In this document: piece by piece, positions 51,472-60,409 of the stretch
How positions within the stretch are numbered: position 1 is the first letter of the stretch
Layout of the letters: each line of letters starts with the position of its first letter
The notes under the pieces: model-generated
The model's database searches: none
What the model was told of the DNA's origin: nothing
What the model saw: only the letters and a program-made list of their open reading frames with translations
NCBI GenBank assembly: GCA_002471665.1
Contig: DKQK01000040.1
Span: 124,001-188,000, forward strand
DNA length: 64,000 nucleotides
Direction of reading: 5' to 3'
Source of the DNA: Gammaproteobacteria bacterium UBA7310
GTDB taxonomy: Bacteria; Pseudomonadota; Gammaproteobacteria; Pseudomonadales; Ketobacteraceae
Position numbers and translations under genes: made by a program

Positions 51472-52524
51472 ATGACAGTGTTGCACCGTTTCTTCAATTC
51501 CATCTGGTATCAACCCAATGCTTTAGCCTGGTTGTTCTGGCCACTGGCTTGCGTGTTCGGGTGCCTGGTTCAGCACCGGCGCCGACAGTATCTTGGTGGT
51601 AAAAAAGCGGCCTTTCATCCTGCAGTGCCGGTCATCGTGGTTGGCAATATCAGTGTGGGTGGTACCGGTAAAACGCCGGTGAGCATCTGGCTGCTGGAAG
51701 AGTTGAAGCGGCGAGGGCTGCGACCGGGACTGGTCAGCCGTGGTTATGGCGGAAAAGCGCCTTCCTATCCTTATCTGGTGTCGGAGACGGATGAAGCCTC
51801 AGTAACCGGAGACGAACCGCTGATGATTCACCTGCGTACCGGCGTGCCCGTAGTGGTGGACCCGGATCGTTCAAGTGCGGTGCGCTATCTGCTACGAGAA
51901 TGCGATGTGAACGTCATCATCAGCGATGATGGTCTGCAACATTATCCCCTGGCCAGAACCGTGGAGTTGGCGATTGTTGATGGCAGCCGGGGTTTCGGTA
52001 ACGGCAAGCTGATGCCCATGGGGCCGTTACGGGAGCCTGTGGCGCGTCTGCAAACTGTCGATGCCATCGTCGTAAACGGGGGCCTCGATCATACTCTTGG
52101 ACAGAACTTACAGATACCGGCGGATAAGTGCTTCGACATGACGTTGCAGCCTGGTGCCTGGCGGCCATTGCACACTCGCGCCGGGGATGATGCCCAACCC
52201 TGGCGCGGCGATGAATGCCATCTGCCGGTGCATGCCCTGGCAGGAATCGGTCATCCCCAGCGTTTCTTTCAGACGCTGGATCAACTGCAGATTCCACACC
52301 AGCCCCATCCTTTCCCGGACCATCATGATTACACTGAACTGGATGTGGAGGCATTTGAAAGCGGCTGGGTGCTGACCACGGAAAAAGATGCGGTCAAATT
52401 GCGTAAATTCGCGCAATTAAAAGGGGCTTACCTACCGATGAATGCCCGGGTTCAGCCGGGATTGATCGATGTTATAATAGCCCGACTCGACGATTTTGAC
52501 CGTCACCATCGCCATTTGTATTGA
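51472..52524 (+). CDS. lpxK: LpxK, tetraacyldisaccharide 4'-kinase
   Basis: Inner-membrane kinase that phosphorylates the lipid A precursor at the 4' position. The 350 residues contain an N-terminal hydrophobic helix (~15-33) and the P-loop NISVGGTGKTPVS. ISDDGLQHY and VLTTEKDAVKL are further family markers. It follows exbD, and kdsB starts eight bases after its stop, leaving no room for the Trm112-like gene seen there in other genomes. Confidence 0.95.
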   Translation: MTVLHRFFNSIWYQPNALAWLFWPLACVFGCLVQHRRRQYLGGKKAAFHPAVPVIVVGNISVGGTGKTPVSIWLLEELKRRGLRPGLVSRGYGGKAPSYPYLVSETDEASVTGDEPLMIHLRTGVPVVVDPDRSSAVRYLLRECDVNVIISDDGLQHYPLARTVELAIVDGSRGFGNGKLMPMGPLREPVARLQTVDAIVVNGGLDHTLGQNLQIPADKCFDMTLQPGAWRPLHTRAGDDAQPWRGDECHLPVHALAGIGHPQRFFQTLDQLQIPHQPHPFPDHHDYTELDVEAFESGWVLTTEKDAVKLRKFAQLKGAYLPMNARVQPGLIDVIIARLDDFDRHHRHLY

Positions 52525-52531
52525 GAAATCC

Positions 52532-53296
52532 ATGACAGAGTATCGCGTCATTATTCCCGCCCGCTATGCCTCCACCCGGCTGCCGGGCAAACCGTTGCTG
52601 GATATTGCCGGCAAACCGATGATTCAACGAGTGTATGAGCAGGCGAGCCGCAGTGGTGCCGCAGAGGTGATCATTGCCACCGATGATAGCCGCATTGAGG
52701 AAGCCGCCAGGGGCTTTGGCGCCAGGGTGGTCATGACCCGGGAAGATCATGAATCAGGCACGGATCGCTTACAGGAAGTAGTGACCGCCTTATCGTTACC
52801 CGATGAGGCCATTGTTGTGAATGTACAGGGGGATGAGCCTCTGATTCCTCCGCAGGTGATCGACCAGGTGGCACGGAATCTGGCACAGTCAACGGCGGGC
52901 ATATCGACTCTGAGTGAACCGCTGGATGACATCACCACAGTGTTCGATCCCAACGCTGTGAAAGTGGTGGCGGATGCCGCTGGCTATGCCCTGTATTTCA
53001 GCCGGGCGCCGATTCCTTTCAGCCGCGAAACCTATAACGTGGCGGATAATAATGGCGCACTGCCCCCGCACATGTTGGTACAACGCCATATTGGTATCTA
53101 TGGTTATCGCGTCAGTTTGTTGCACGATTTTGTGCGCTGGGGTTCCTGCGCGCTGGAGAAAACCGAATGCCTGGAACAGCTTCGTGCCATGTGGCATGGC
53201 GTAAAAATTCATGTGGAGCAGGCTGCTGTCACACCGCCGGCTGGCGTGGATACCCAGGCGGATCTGGACCGGGTGAGGGCGCACTTCAAAACCTGA
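52532..53296 (+). CDS. kdsB: KdsB, CMP-KDO synthetase
   Basis: Activates KDO with CTP for lipopolysaccharide core synthesis. From ATG 52532 the protein is 254 residues, beginning with the nucleotide site VIIPARYASTRLPGKPL; VQGDEPLI and EKTECLEQLR are also conserved. The frame extends upstream to 52496 inside lpxK but that part is not needed. The order lpxK-kdsB matches the lipid A/KDO block in Pseudomonas. Confidence 0.96.
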   Translation: MTEYRVIIPARYASTRLPGKPLLDIAGKPMIQRVYEQASRSGAAEVIIATDDSRIEEAARGFGARVVMTREDHESGTDRLQEVVTALSLPDEAIVVNVQGDEPLIPPQVIDQVARNLAQSTAGISTLSEPLDDITTVFDPNAVKVVADAAGYALYFSRAPIPFSRETYNVADNNGALPPHMLVQRHIGIYGYRVSLLHDFVRWGSCALEKTECLEQLRAMWHGVKIHVEQAAVTPPAGVDTQADLDRVRAHFKT

Positions 53297-53309
53297 TGAA
53301 GGTACCATA

Positions 53310-53777
53310 GTGAAGAAAGTACTGTTTGTCTGTCTGGGTAATATCTGCCGCTCGCCCACTGCGGAGGCGGTGTTTCGGGTCAAAGTGCAAGCAATGGGGT
53401 TGCAGGGCCAAGTGCTGCACGATTCCTGTGGTACCGCAGGCTATCATGTGGGCGAGGCGCCCGATCGCCGGGCGACCCAGGCCGCGCAAAAGCGGGGTTA
53501 TGCCATGGCCGATTTGCGCGGACGCCAGGTAAGTGATGCCGACTTCCAAGAGTATGATCTTATCCTGGCCATGGATCGTGCTAACTATGCCGAGTTGAAA
53601 CGGCGCAGCCCAACGCGGTTCCACAGCAAAATCCAGTTATTTCTCAAGTACGGATCGTCCGACGAACGGGAAGTGCCGGACCCTTATTACGGTGGCGATG
53701 AAGGTTTCGATCATGTGCTTGACCTGGTGGAAGACGCCTGTGAGGGGTTGCTGCAGCGCCTCCGGGATGAGCCCTGA
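53310..53777 (+). CDS. Low-molecular-weight protein tyrosine phosphatase
   Basis: A 155-residue LMW-PTP with the catalytic Cx5R loop as CLGNICRSPTAE (residues 7-18) and the acid loop in EVPDPYYGGDEGFDHV. The start is GTG at 53310. It stands between kdsB and murB, the same order as in P. aeruginosa, with two bases before murB. Targets are not known; sometimes linked to polysaccharide kinases, none of which is here. Confidence 0.93.
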   Translation: MKKVLFVCLGNICRSPTAEAVFRVKVQAMGLQGQVLHDSCGTAGYHVGEAPDRRATQAAQKRGYAMADLRGRQVSDADFQEYDLILAMDRANYAELKRRSPTRFHSKIQLFLKYGSSDEREVPDPYYGGDEGFDHVLDLVEDACEGLLQRLRDEP

Positions 53778-53779
53778 TC

Positions 53780-54796
53780 GTGTCAATAACCATCGCACAG
53801 GATTATTCCTTACGCCCTTTTAATACCCTGGCGGTGGCGGCCCGCGCGGCCCATTTCTGCAAGGTGCAGTCGGTGCTTGAGTTGCAACAGGTACTGGCGC
53901 AAAACACCGATCCCTTATTGATCCTGGGCGGCGGCAGTAACCTGGTGCTGACCGGCGATTTTCCTGGCCTGGTTATTCTCAACCGGATTCCAGGGATTGA
54001 AATGCTTGAGCAAACAGCGGATCAGGTGTTGATACGGGTGGGTGCGGGCGAGATCTGGGATCATTTGGTCGAGACCTGTGTGGCGCGGGGATGGTTTGGC
54101 CTGGAAAACCTAAGCTGGATTCCGGGCTCGGTAGGGGCGGCACCGATTCAGAATATTGGAGCCTACGGGGTTGAGCTTAAGGATGTTGTGGAATGTGTGG
54201 AAACCCTGTATCTGGAGGATTTGCTGCCCCGCACATTCAGTGCCCGGCAATGCCGGTTCGGTTATCGCGACAGCGTGTTCAAACGCAGTGAACAAGGCCG
54301 CCACATTATTACCCACGTGCAGTTGCGATTATCCAGGCAGCCATCGCTGCATCTGGATTATGGAGAGATTCGTCGCTGTGCCGAGCAGTGGGGTTATGAC
54401 ATCGCGCAACTGACTCCGTTGGATGTGCGTCAGATTATCATCAGAATACGTTCTGCAAAGTTACCTGATCCGGCAACGGCACCCAATGTCGGCAGCTTTT
54501 TCAAGAATCCGTTGGTCGGTGCGGCTGATTTTGAGCGTATCAAAGCGGATGCGCCCGGTGTGGTGGCCTATCCCCAGGCGGATGGTACGTTGAAACTGGC
54601 CGCGGGTTGGTTGATCGACCAATTGGGCTGGAAAGGGCGCCGCCAGGGATGCGCTCGTGTGCACGATCGCCAGGCTCTGGTGCTGATTAATGAAGGCAGC
54701 AGCAGTCACGACCTGTTAGAACTGGCCGGAAACATACAGCAGGCAGTGCTGCAGCGATGGGGTATCGAGCTGGAAATTGAGCCCAGTGTTGTATAA
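53780..54796 (+). CDS. murB: MurB, UDP-N-acetylenolpyruvoylglucosamine reductase
   Basis: FAD enzyme making UDP-MurNAc for peptidoglycan. The 338 residues are the long type I form. Conserved segments: LRPFNTLAV at the start, LGGGSNLVL, IPGSVGAAPIQNIGAYGVEL, the catalytic Ser region NVGSFFKNP, and YRDSVFK. The start is GTG at 53780, two bases after the phosphatase stop. A strong terminator follows, facing the rne gene. Confidence 0.95.
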   Translation: MSITIAQDYSLRPFNTLAVAARAAHFCKVQSVLELQQVLAQNTDPLLILGGGSNLVLTGDFPGLVILNRIPGIEMLEQTADQVLIRVGAGEIWDHLVETCVARGWFGLENLSWIPGSVGAAPIQNIGAYGVELKDVVECVETLYLEDLLPRTFSARQCRFGYRDSVFKRSEQGRHIITHVQLRLSRQPSLHLDYGEIRRCAEQWGYDIAQLTPLDVRQIIIRIRSAKLPDPATAPNVGSFFKNPLVGAADFERIKADAPGVVAYPQADGTLKLAAGWLIDQLGWKGRRQGCARVHDRQALVLINEGSSSHDLLELAGNIQQAVLQRWGIELEIEPSVV

Positions 54797-54799
54797 CTA

Positions 54800-54840
54800 A
54801 AAAAAGGGCCTGCCCCGATGACGGGGCAGATCCTTTTCCT
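54800..54840 (+). terminator. Intrinsic terminator after murB
   Basis: CTGCCCCG (54810-54817) pairs with CGGGGCAG (54822-54829) around the loop ATGA. An A-rich flank (54800-54806) and T-rich CCTTTTCC flank the stem, so it may act for both murB and rne. Confidence 0.8.
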
Positions 54841-54850
54841 AAGAGCGGCA

Positions 54851-54884
54851 CTATCTAATGCTCAAATCTATCTAATGCTCAACT
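54851..54884. repeat. 17-base tandem duplication next to the rne stop
   Basis: Two copies of a 17-base unit, CTATCTAATGCTCAAAT and CTATCTAATGCTCAACT, differ at one base and end immediately before the rne stop codon on the minus strand. Confidence 0.8.
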
Positions 54885-57821
54885 CTAACCTTCTTTCTTT
54901 GCTGCTTCTGCGGCCTTTGCCGCTTTAGCTGCTTCCTGGCGGCGGCGGATTTCCCTGGGGTCATTGGACGCCCGTTGGCCGGGTTGCTCTGCCGGCTGAT
55001 CTGCCTTGGGTGCAGGCTTTTCAGTGGCGGGTTTGCTGGCAACGGGATTGGCCGCTGCGGGCTTGGTTTCCGCTGCTTTGGGCTCGGGCGCTGGTACCAC
55101 CTTAGCCTGTTGCTTCTCCGGTGCATTAGGAGCAGCCTGTGGCTCGGGTTTGGCCGCCGGTTTGGGCGGCTCCGCCTTGGCTGCAGGTGCGGCCGGTGCC
55201 GGCGATTTGCCTTGGGCTGGTTCCGCGGGAGCCTTGTTCGGCTCCGGACGGTTGTTGCTGGCAGCCGGTTTGGCCTCCGCTACAGTAGGCTTCGGGGCCT
55301 GGGGTTTGGCTGCTTCGGATGTTGGCGCTGCCGGTTCAGTTCGGTTGGGTTTTTCAACCGTGTTTTTATCAGCAGTACCTTTATGGGCAGCAGCCTTCTC
55401 AGCAGCGCCTTTCTCAGCGGCGCCTTTATCCACAGCGCTTTTGTCATCGGTGCCTTTCTCAGCAGCCTCAGCAGCGGGCTTGACCTGATTTTCCGCTGGC
55501 GCTGGTTTTGCCGGCTGGGAAGCAGAAGCCGTCTTTTCCTGGCCCTGGTCAGTACCGTCACGCTTGTCTTTGGCAACCTCCTGCGGTTTGGTTGAACCTT
55601 TTTCCGCCGGAGCAGGTTTGGTTTCCCCCGCAGCAGGTGCCGGTTGGTTACCATTACCTTGTTCGGGCGCTGGATTCTTATCCCGGTCGGTAGACTGCGC
55701 TTTACTCTGACGACGACGGCGGTTATCACTGGGATTGCGGCGGCGGCCACGGCGGGCATTGCCAGAATCCTGATTGTCACCGCTTTTGTCGTCCGATTTT
55801 TGCTTGTTTTCCGGCTTTTGGTCGCGATTATCCGGTTGGTCTTTCTTCTGGTTACGACCACGGCCGCCGCGACCCTGTTTCGGTTCCCGGTTCTGGTTAT
55901 CCTTGCCGGACTCTTTACCGGAATCCTTGCCGGCTTCCTTATCTGTCTGGTCCTTACGCTTGTTGCGTGGCTCCCGGGTGTCATCCTTGCCCTGCTTTTC
56001 GTCCCGGCGGTTGCGATTACCACCGCGCGGGTTACGATTACCGCCACGCTGGTCGCGATTGCCGCGCTGGTTGCGATTATTGGCTTGGCCGCGCTTGGGT
56101 TGTTGCTGGGTGGTTTCCTGTTCTTCATTACTGCTGAACAACTGGATGAACCAGGCAAACAAGCGTGAGAAAAAGCTCGGATCCTTCTTGACGATAGGTG
56201 TCGGCGCAGGGGTGTTGGGCTGAATCATCTGAACCGCAGCCTGCTCCTGGCGATGAATGGGGCTTTCGCCCGGTGCCAGCAGGGTTTCTTCCACTTCATC
56301 GGCGGCATCAATCAGATCGTAGCTGGTGGTGCCTTCGCCTTCCACCTGGTCGTTGCGGAAACGAGACACTTCAAAGTGGGGCGTTTCCAGGTTGGGGCTG
56401 GGCAAAACCAGAACCCGAACCTTGTTGCGGCCTTCAATTTCGACAATATTGTCACGCTTTTCGTTCAGCAGGTATGTGGCAACGTTGACCGGTACCTTGG
56501 CATGGATTTCGCTGCTGTTTTCCTTCAGCGCCTCTTCTTCGATCAGGCGCATGATGTTCAGCGACAGGGAATGCAGGTCACGGATAAAGCCTACGCCACT
56601 GCAGCGAGGGCAGATATGCCCGCTGGTTTCGCCCAGAGAGGGGCGCAGACGCTGACGGGACAATTCCATCAGACCAAAGCGAGAAATTCTTCCCACTTGC
56701 ACCCGGGCCCGATCCAGCTCCAGCGCGTCGCGCATGCGATTTTCGACTTCGCGCTGATTGCGGTTGGCATTCATGTCGATGAAGTCCACAACGATCAGAC
56801 CACCGATATCCCGCAACCGCAACTGGCGCGCGATCTCATCTGCGGCCTCCAGGTTCGTCATCAGTGCGGTTTCTTCGATGTCAGCACCCTTGGTGGCTTT
56901 GGAGGAGTTGATGTCGATGGACACCAGTGCTTCCGTTGGATCAATAACAATGGAACCACCGGATGGCAGCTTCACTTCGCGCTCAAATGCCGTTTCAATC
57001 TGGGATTCAATCTGGTAGCGATTGAACAGGGGAATGTTATCGGTATAGAGCTTGATCTTACTTTCGTATTGCGGCATTACCTGACGCACGAACGTCAGCG
57101 CCTCCTGATGAACCTCTGCTGTGTCGATCAGAACTTCACCGATATCCTGGCGCAGGTAATCCCGCACCGCCCGTATGATCACATTGCTCTCTTGATAGAT
57201 CAGGAACGGGGCCGGGCGCTTGTCGGAGGCTTCAGTGATCGAACTCCACAGGGTCAGCAGGTAATCCAGATCCCACTGCAGTTCTTCCACGCTGCGGCCA
57301 ATACCGGCCGTGCGAATGATGACACCCATGTCCTGAGGAATATTCAGGGCATTCATCACTTCCCGCAGCGCGGCACGATCATCGCCATCGATACGCCGGG
57401 AAATGCCACCGGCACGGGGGTTATTTGGCATCAATACCAGGTAACGGCCCGCCAGGCTGATAAACGTGGAAAGGGCGGCACCCTTGTTGCCACGTTCTTC
57501 TTTGCCCACTTGCAGGATGACTTCCTGGCCTTCCTTGATCACATCCTTGATGGTGAATCGGCCCTGAATGTCTTTGGGGTTTTTAACAAAGTATTCACGG
57601 GAGATTTCTTTCAACGGCAGGAAGCCGTGACGTTCCGAGCCGAAATCCACAAATGCGGCTTCCAGGCTGGGTTCAATACGGGTGATGCGACCTTTATAAA
57701 TATTGGATTTTTTTTGTTCGCGGGTACGGTGTTCGATATCCAGATCGTATAAACGCTGTCCATCGACCAAGGCAACACGCAACTCTTCTGAGTGTGTTGC
57801 GTTAATCAACATTCTTTTCAT
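54885..57821 (-). CDS. rne: RNase E
   Basis: Endoribonuclease and degradosome scaffold, 978 residues from the ATG at 57821. This start puts the catalytic residues at Asp303 (SIDINSS) and Asp346 (VVDFIDM) and the zinc-link at Cys404/Cys407 (CPRC), the same numbers as E. coli. The S1 domain covers ~35-120. From ~520 the protein is a disordered, Lys/Pro/Ala/Gln-rich scaffold with basic RNA-binding stretches and a pentapeptide repeat. Conserved degradosome-partner segments cannot be assigned by eye. It is divergent from rluC. Confidence 0.97.
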   Translation of the reverse strand: MKRMLINATHSEELRVALVDGQRLYDLDIEHRTREQKKSNIYKGRITRIEPSLEAAFVDFGSERHGFLPLKEISREYFVKNPKDIQGRFTIKDVIKEGQEVILQVGKEERGNKGAALSTFISLAGRYLVLMPNNPRAGGISRRIDGDDRAALREVMNALNIPQDMGVIIRTAGIGRSVEELQWDLDYLLTLWSSITEASDKRPAPFLIYQESNVIIRAVRDYLRQDIGEVLIDTAEVHQEALTFVRQVMPQYESKIKLYTDNIPLFNRYQIESQIETAFEREVKLPSGGSIVIDPTEALVSIDINSSKATKGADIEETALMTNLEAADEIARQLRLRDIGGLIVVDFIDMNANRNQREVENRMRDALELDRARVQVGRISRFGLMELSRQRLRPSLGETSGHICPRCSGVGFIRDLHSLSLNIMRLIEEEALKENSSEIHAKVPVNVATYLLNEKRDNIVEIEGRNKVRVLVLPSPNLETPHFEVSRFRNDQVEGEGTTSYDLIDAADEVEETLLAPGESPIHRQEQAAVQMIQPNTPAPTPIVKKDPSFFSRLFAWFIQLFSSNEEQETTQQQPKRGQANNRNQRGNRDQRGGNRNPRGGNRNRRDEKQGKDDTREPRNKRKDQTDKEAGKDSGKESGKDNQNREPKQGRGGRGRNQKKDQPDNRDQKPENKQKSDDKSGDNQDSGNARRGRRRNPSDNRRRRQSKAQSTDRDKNPAPEQGNGNQPAPAAGETKPAPAEKGSTKPQEVAKDKRDGTDQGQEKTASASQPAKPAPAENQVKPAAEAAEKGTDDKSAVDKGAAEKGAAEKAAAHKGTADKNTVEKPNRTEPAAPTSEAAKPQAPKPTVAEAKPAASNNRPEPNKAPAEPAQGKSPAPAAPAAKAEPPKPAAKPEPQAAPNAPEKQQAKVVPAPEPKAAETKPAAANPVASKPATEKPAPKADQPAEQPGQRASNDPREIRRRQEAAKAAKAAEAAKKEG
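55360..55464. repeat. Degenerate 15-base repeats in rne
   Basis: Seven consecutive 15-base units, similar to GCGCCTTTCTCAGCA, encode pentapeptides such as AEKGA, AEKAA, VDKGA, AHKGT and ADKNT on the minus strand, each with a central Lys. They sit in the disordered C-terminal half of RNase E and probably arose by slippage. Confidence 0.8.
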
Positions 57822-58790
57822 GCAGGTGTGTATCCAGCAATAAATGCGTACAACAGCGGTATAAAACACGGATTACGGGCGGGAAGTGAGGTATCAACCG
57901 ATCTGAGCAACCTCGCTGCAGATCAGCGGCCTGACCCATCATAATGGCAGGCAACTGTGACAACGCGGAGTCTGACTTAATGCGTCGTAGCACACACTGT
58001 CCGGCTTGAACTACTGTTGCATTCAAGACCGGTTAATTCACTTTTCACCGGGGCGGTTTGCGCTCTGTTAGCGGGTCGCCCTTTATCTGGCCATGATGCT
58101 CGATTTTTGATCGCACTGTGTGAAATCGTCTGTGCGATGGACTGATGGAGCGTTTCAAATCAGGCCGCGATAAATAATCTAGTCTTTATAATCACTGTTA
58201 AACGCGTGTTTAACATTCACGTGCTCCATACTGACTTTTGGTCAAACGGATGCAACGTACCTATTTTCTTTCTTTCATTTGCGCTTGCTTGCCGGCCCGC
58301 TTGGCGCACCGGTTTGCATTGCTGATTTTTTGCTCACTGTGCGTTTTGGAACGTTGGTCTGGCACGTATCGGCACAAGTTAGTGGTTCCGCCGCACAGTG
58401 TTGCCGTATGGGGCGTCGCCCGACTCTACAGCGATTATCGTTTGGTGGGGTCAGTATTCAGGCCTGAGCGCTGACAGTACTGAAACATCCACGTCGGATA
58501 ATGTTAACGTGCCGCAAGTTCAGTTCGCGCTTGTCGTACGTCAGTCATGCAGCGTACGTTGAGCAGAAGTGTTGCGGCTGTTGGGCCTCTGGCAGCGGAT
58601 ATAGCAGGATAATTAGGTGATCGCCGCAATTCTGGGTAGAATATGCAGCCCTTGGATTCCTGGCTTTGACTGGCAGGGCGGTTCAGGGAAACCCCTGATA
58701 ATGCCTTGCCTGCCGCTTTCGTAGGCTCACCGCAATATAGCAGGAATTGTTAACCTCATCAAACAGATAGCTTTAAGTCCTTGATTCTTC
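57822..58790. other. 969-base intergenic region between rne and rluC
   Basis: Divergent region with no convincing gene. The rne side should hold its long 5' leader, which in E. coli lets RNase E control its own mRNA. The rluC side has a possible -10 TAGAAT at 58637 without a clear -35. A 78-residue frame at 58238-58474 looks like chance. Confidence 0.6.
58185..58213 (-). promoter_or_regulatory. Candidate rne promoter
   Basis: On the minus strand a -10 box TATAAA (58185-58190) and a weak -35 box TTAAAC (58208-58213) are 17 bases apart. A start near 58178 would give a leader of about 357 bases, near the 361 bases known for E. coli rne. A seven-base inverted repeat GTTAAAC/GTTTAAC (58197-58214) overlaps the -35 side. 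Confidence 0.4.
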
Positions 58791-59735
58791 ATGAGCAGTA
58801 ATGATAAGCGCCCCTCGGTAGCCATGGTCACGGTTACCGAAGACCAATTTGGTCAAAGGCTCGATAATTTCCTGATGACCCGCCTGAAAGGTGTACCAAA
58901 ATCAGCGATTTATCGCATGATTCGCAAGGGAGAGGTGCGTGTGAACAAGGGGCGCACCAAGCCTGATTACAAGCTGCAGCAAGGGGATCTGGTGCGGGTA
59001 CCGCCGGCGCGAACCAAAGAGGTGTCCGCTAGTACGCCTTTTGTGGGAGATAGCTTGAAAAGCCAGCTTGAAAGCGCCATTTTGTATGAAGACGATGGAT
59101 TAATCGTGCTCAACAAGCCCAGCGGCCTGGCCGTGCATGGCGGCAGCGGGGTCAGCCTGGGTGTGATTGAGGCACTGCGGCAGATACGGCCGGGGCAGCG
59201 TTTTCTGGAACTGGTGCACCGGCTGGACCGGGATACCTCCGGCTGTTTAATGGTGGCGAAAAAGCGAAGTGTCCTGAAAAAACTGCATGAGGATCTGCGG
59301 CTCGGCGCAATGCAGAAAACCTATCTGGCCCTGCTCTGGGGGCGCTGGAACGGGCTGGAGCATCGAATCGAGGCACCGTTGCGCAAGTTTCATTTGGCGT
59401 CAGGAGAGAGGGTGGTCCGGGTTTCGGCCGATGGCAAGCCGTCCCTGACCCTGTTTCGTCAGCTGGAACTGTACGAACAGGCCACACTGGTCGAAGCCCG
59501 GCCGATCACCGGCCGCACCCATCAAATCCGGGTGCACGCCCAGCATGCCGGTCACCCCATTGCCGGGGATGACAAGTATCTGCATCGTGAGCAGGCGGTC
59601 TATTTCGAAGAGAGGGGGCTCAAACGGCTGTTTTTGCATGCCGCCAGTCTAGAATTGCAGGATCTGGACGGCAATTCCCGTTTGTTTGAAGCTCCTTTGC
59701 CGCCGGAACTGAGCACCTTTCTGAGCAGGTTGTAA
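58791..59735 (+). CDS. rluC: RluC, 23S rRNA pseudouridine synthase
   Basis: Makes pseudouridines at 955, 2504 and 2580 of 23S rRNA in E. coli. The 314 residues comprise an S4 domain (~20-75: GQRLDNFLMTRLKGVPKSAIYRMIRKGEVRVNKGR) and a catalytic RluA-type domain with RLDRDTSGCLMVAKK, where the second Asp is catalytic. It follows the long rne leader region divergently, the typical rne/rluC arrangement, and leads toward the HAD and sppA genes. Confidence 0.95.
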   Translation: MSSNDKRPSVAMVTVTEDQFGQRLDNFLMTRLKGVPKSAIYRMIRKGEVRVNKGRTKPDYKLQQGDLVRVPPARTKEVSASTPFVGDSLKSQLESAILYEDDGLIVLNKPSGLAVHGGSGVSLGVIEALRQIRPGQRFLELVHRLDRDTSGCLMVAKKRSVLKKLHEDLRLGAMQKTYLALLWGRWNGLEHRIEAPLRKFHLASGERVVRVSADGKPSLTLFRQLELYEQATLVEARPITGRTHQIRVHAQHAGHPIAGDDKYLHREQAVYFEERGLKRLFLHAASLELQDLDGNSRLFEAPLPPELSTFLSRL

Positions 59736-59739
59736 TGGC

Positions 59740-60396
59740 ATGTCTGAATATAAACTGATTGTATTTGATTGGGATGGCACACTGATGAACTCGCTGTCCC
59801 GTATCGCCGCCTGCATGCAGGCGGCGGCCCGGGATCTTGCGATCGAACCCGCTACTGAACTGCAGGTGCATGAGATAGTGGGGCTGGCGCTGGATCTGGC
59901 GATTCAGCGCTTGCACCCGGCCCTGGGAGTGGAACAGATTCAAGCCATGCGCCAGCGTTATTCCCATCATTATATTGAGGCAGAGGCCAATCCCAGTCCA
60001 TTTTATGACGGTATTCCACAGATGCTCAGCAGCCTGAGTGACCGTGGTACGTTGCTCAGTGTCGCCACCGGTAAGAGCCGCAAGGGCTTGTCACGGGTGT
60101 TCAATGCCCACGGTGTGGGGGAGCTGTTTCACAGTTCACGCTGTGCCGACGAAACCCGTTCCAAGCCGGAGCCCGATATGTTGCTGGAGATTCTGGAGAT
60201 GCATGAACTGGCGCCCCGTGACGCGGTCATGGTGGGGGATACGGAATTTGATCTGGAGATGGCCAGTCGCGCCGGTGTGGATGCGGTTGGCGTTACCTGG
60301 GGTGCCCATGATATAAATCGGCTCCAACGCCATAACCCGAAAATATGCGTGGACAGTGTGGATCAGTTATCCCGCTGGCTACACCAGGCAGTGTAA
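59740..60396 (+). CDS. HAD-superfamily phosphatase (Gph-like)
   Basis: A 218-residue HAD hydrolase: motif I DWDGTLMNS (nucleophile Asp10), motif II Thr in SVATGKS, the Lys in KPEPDML and motif IV GDTEFDLEMA. The helical cap between them is of the phosphoglycolate phosphatase/beta-phosphoglucomutase type. It lies four bases after rluC and overlaps no other gene; the same gene follows rluC in P. aeruginosa (PA2974). The substrate is unknown. Confidence 0.9.
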   Translation: MSEYKLIVFDWDGTLMNSLSRIAACMQAAARDLAIEPATELQVHEIVGLALDLAIQRLHPALGVEQIQAMRQRYSHHYIEAEANPSPFYDGIPQMLSSLSDRGTLLSVATGKSRKGLSRVFNAHGVGELFHSSRCADETRSKPEPDMLLEILEMHELAPRDAVMVGDTEFDLEMASRAGVDAVGVTWGAHDINRLQRHNPKICVDSVDQLSRWLHQAV

Positions 60397-60409
60397 GGAA
60401 AGAGAATAC

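Noticed and set aside
55006..56223. Several plus-strand open frames opposite the C-terminal half of rne
   Set aside because: They mirror the skewed Lys/Ala/Pro/Gln codons of the RNase E tail and encode only hydrophobic low-complexity sequence.
56253..57752. 499-codon plus-strand frame opposite the catalytic half of rne
   Set aside because: Long, but antisense to an RNase E whose catalytic residues align exactly; no motif in the shadow frame.
58238..58474. 78-codon plus-strand frame between rne and rluC
   Set aside because: No ribosome site or family; overlaps the likely rne promoter area.
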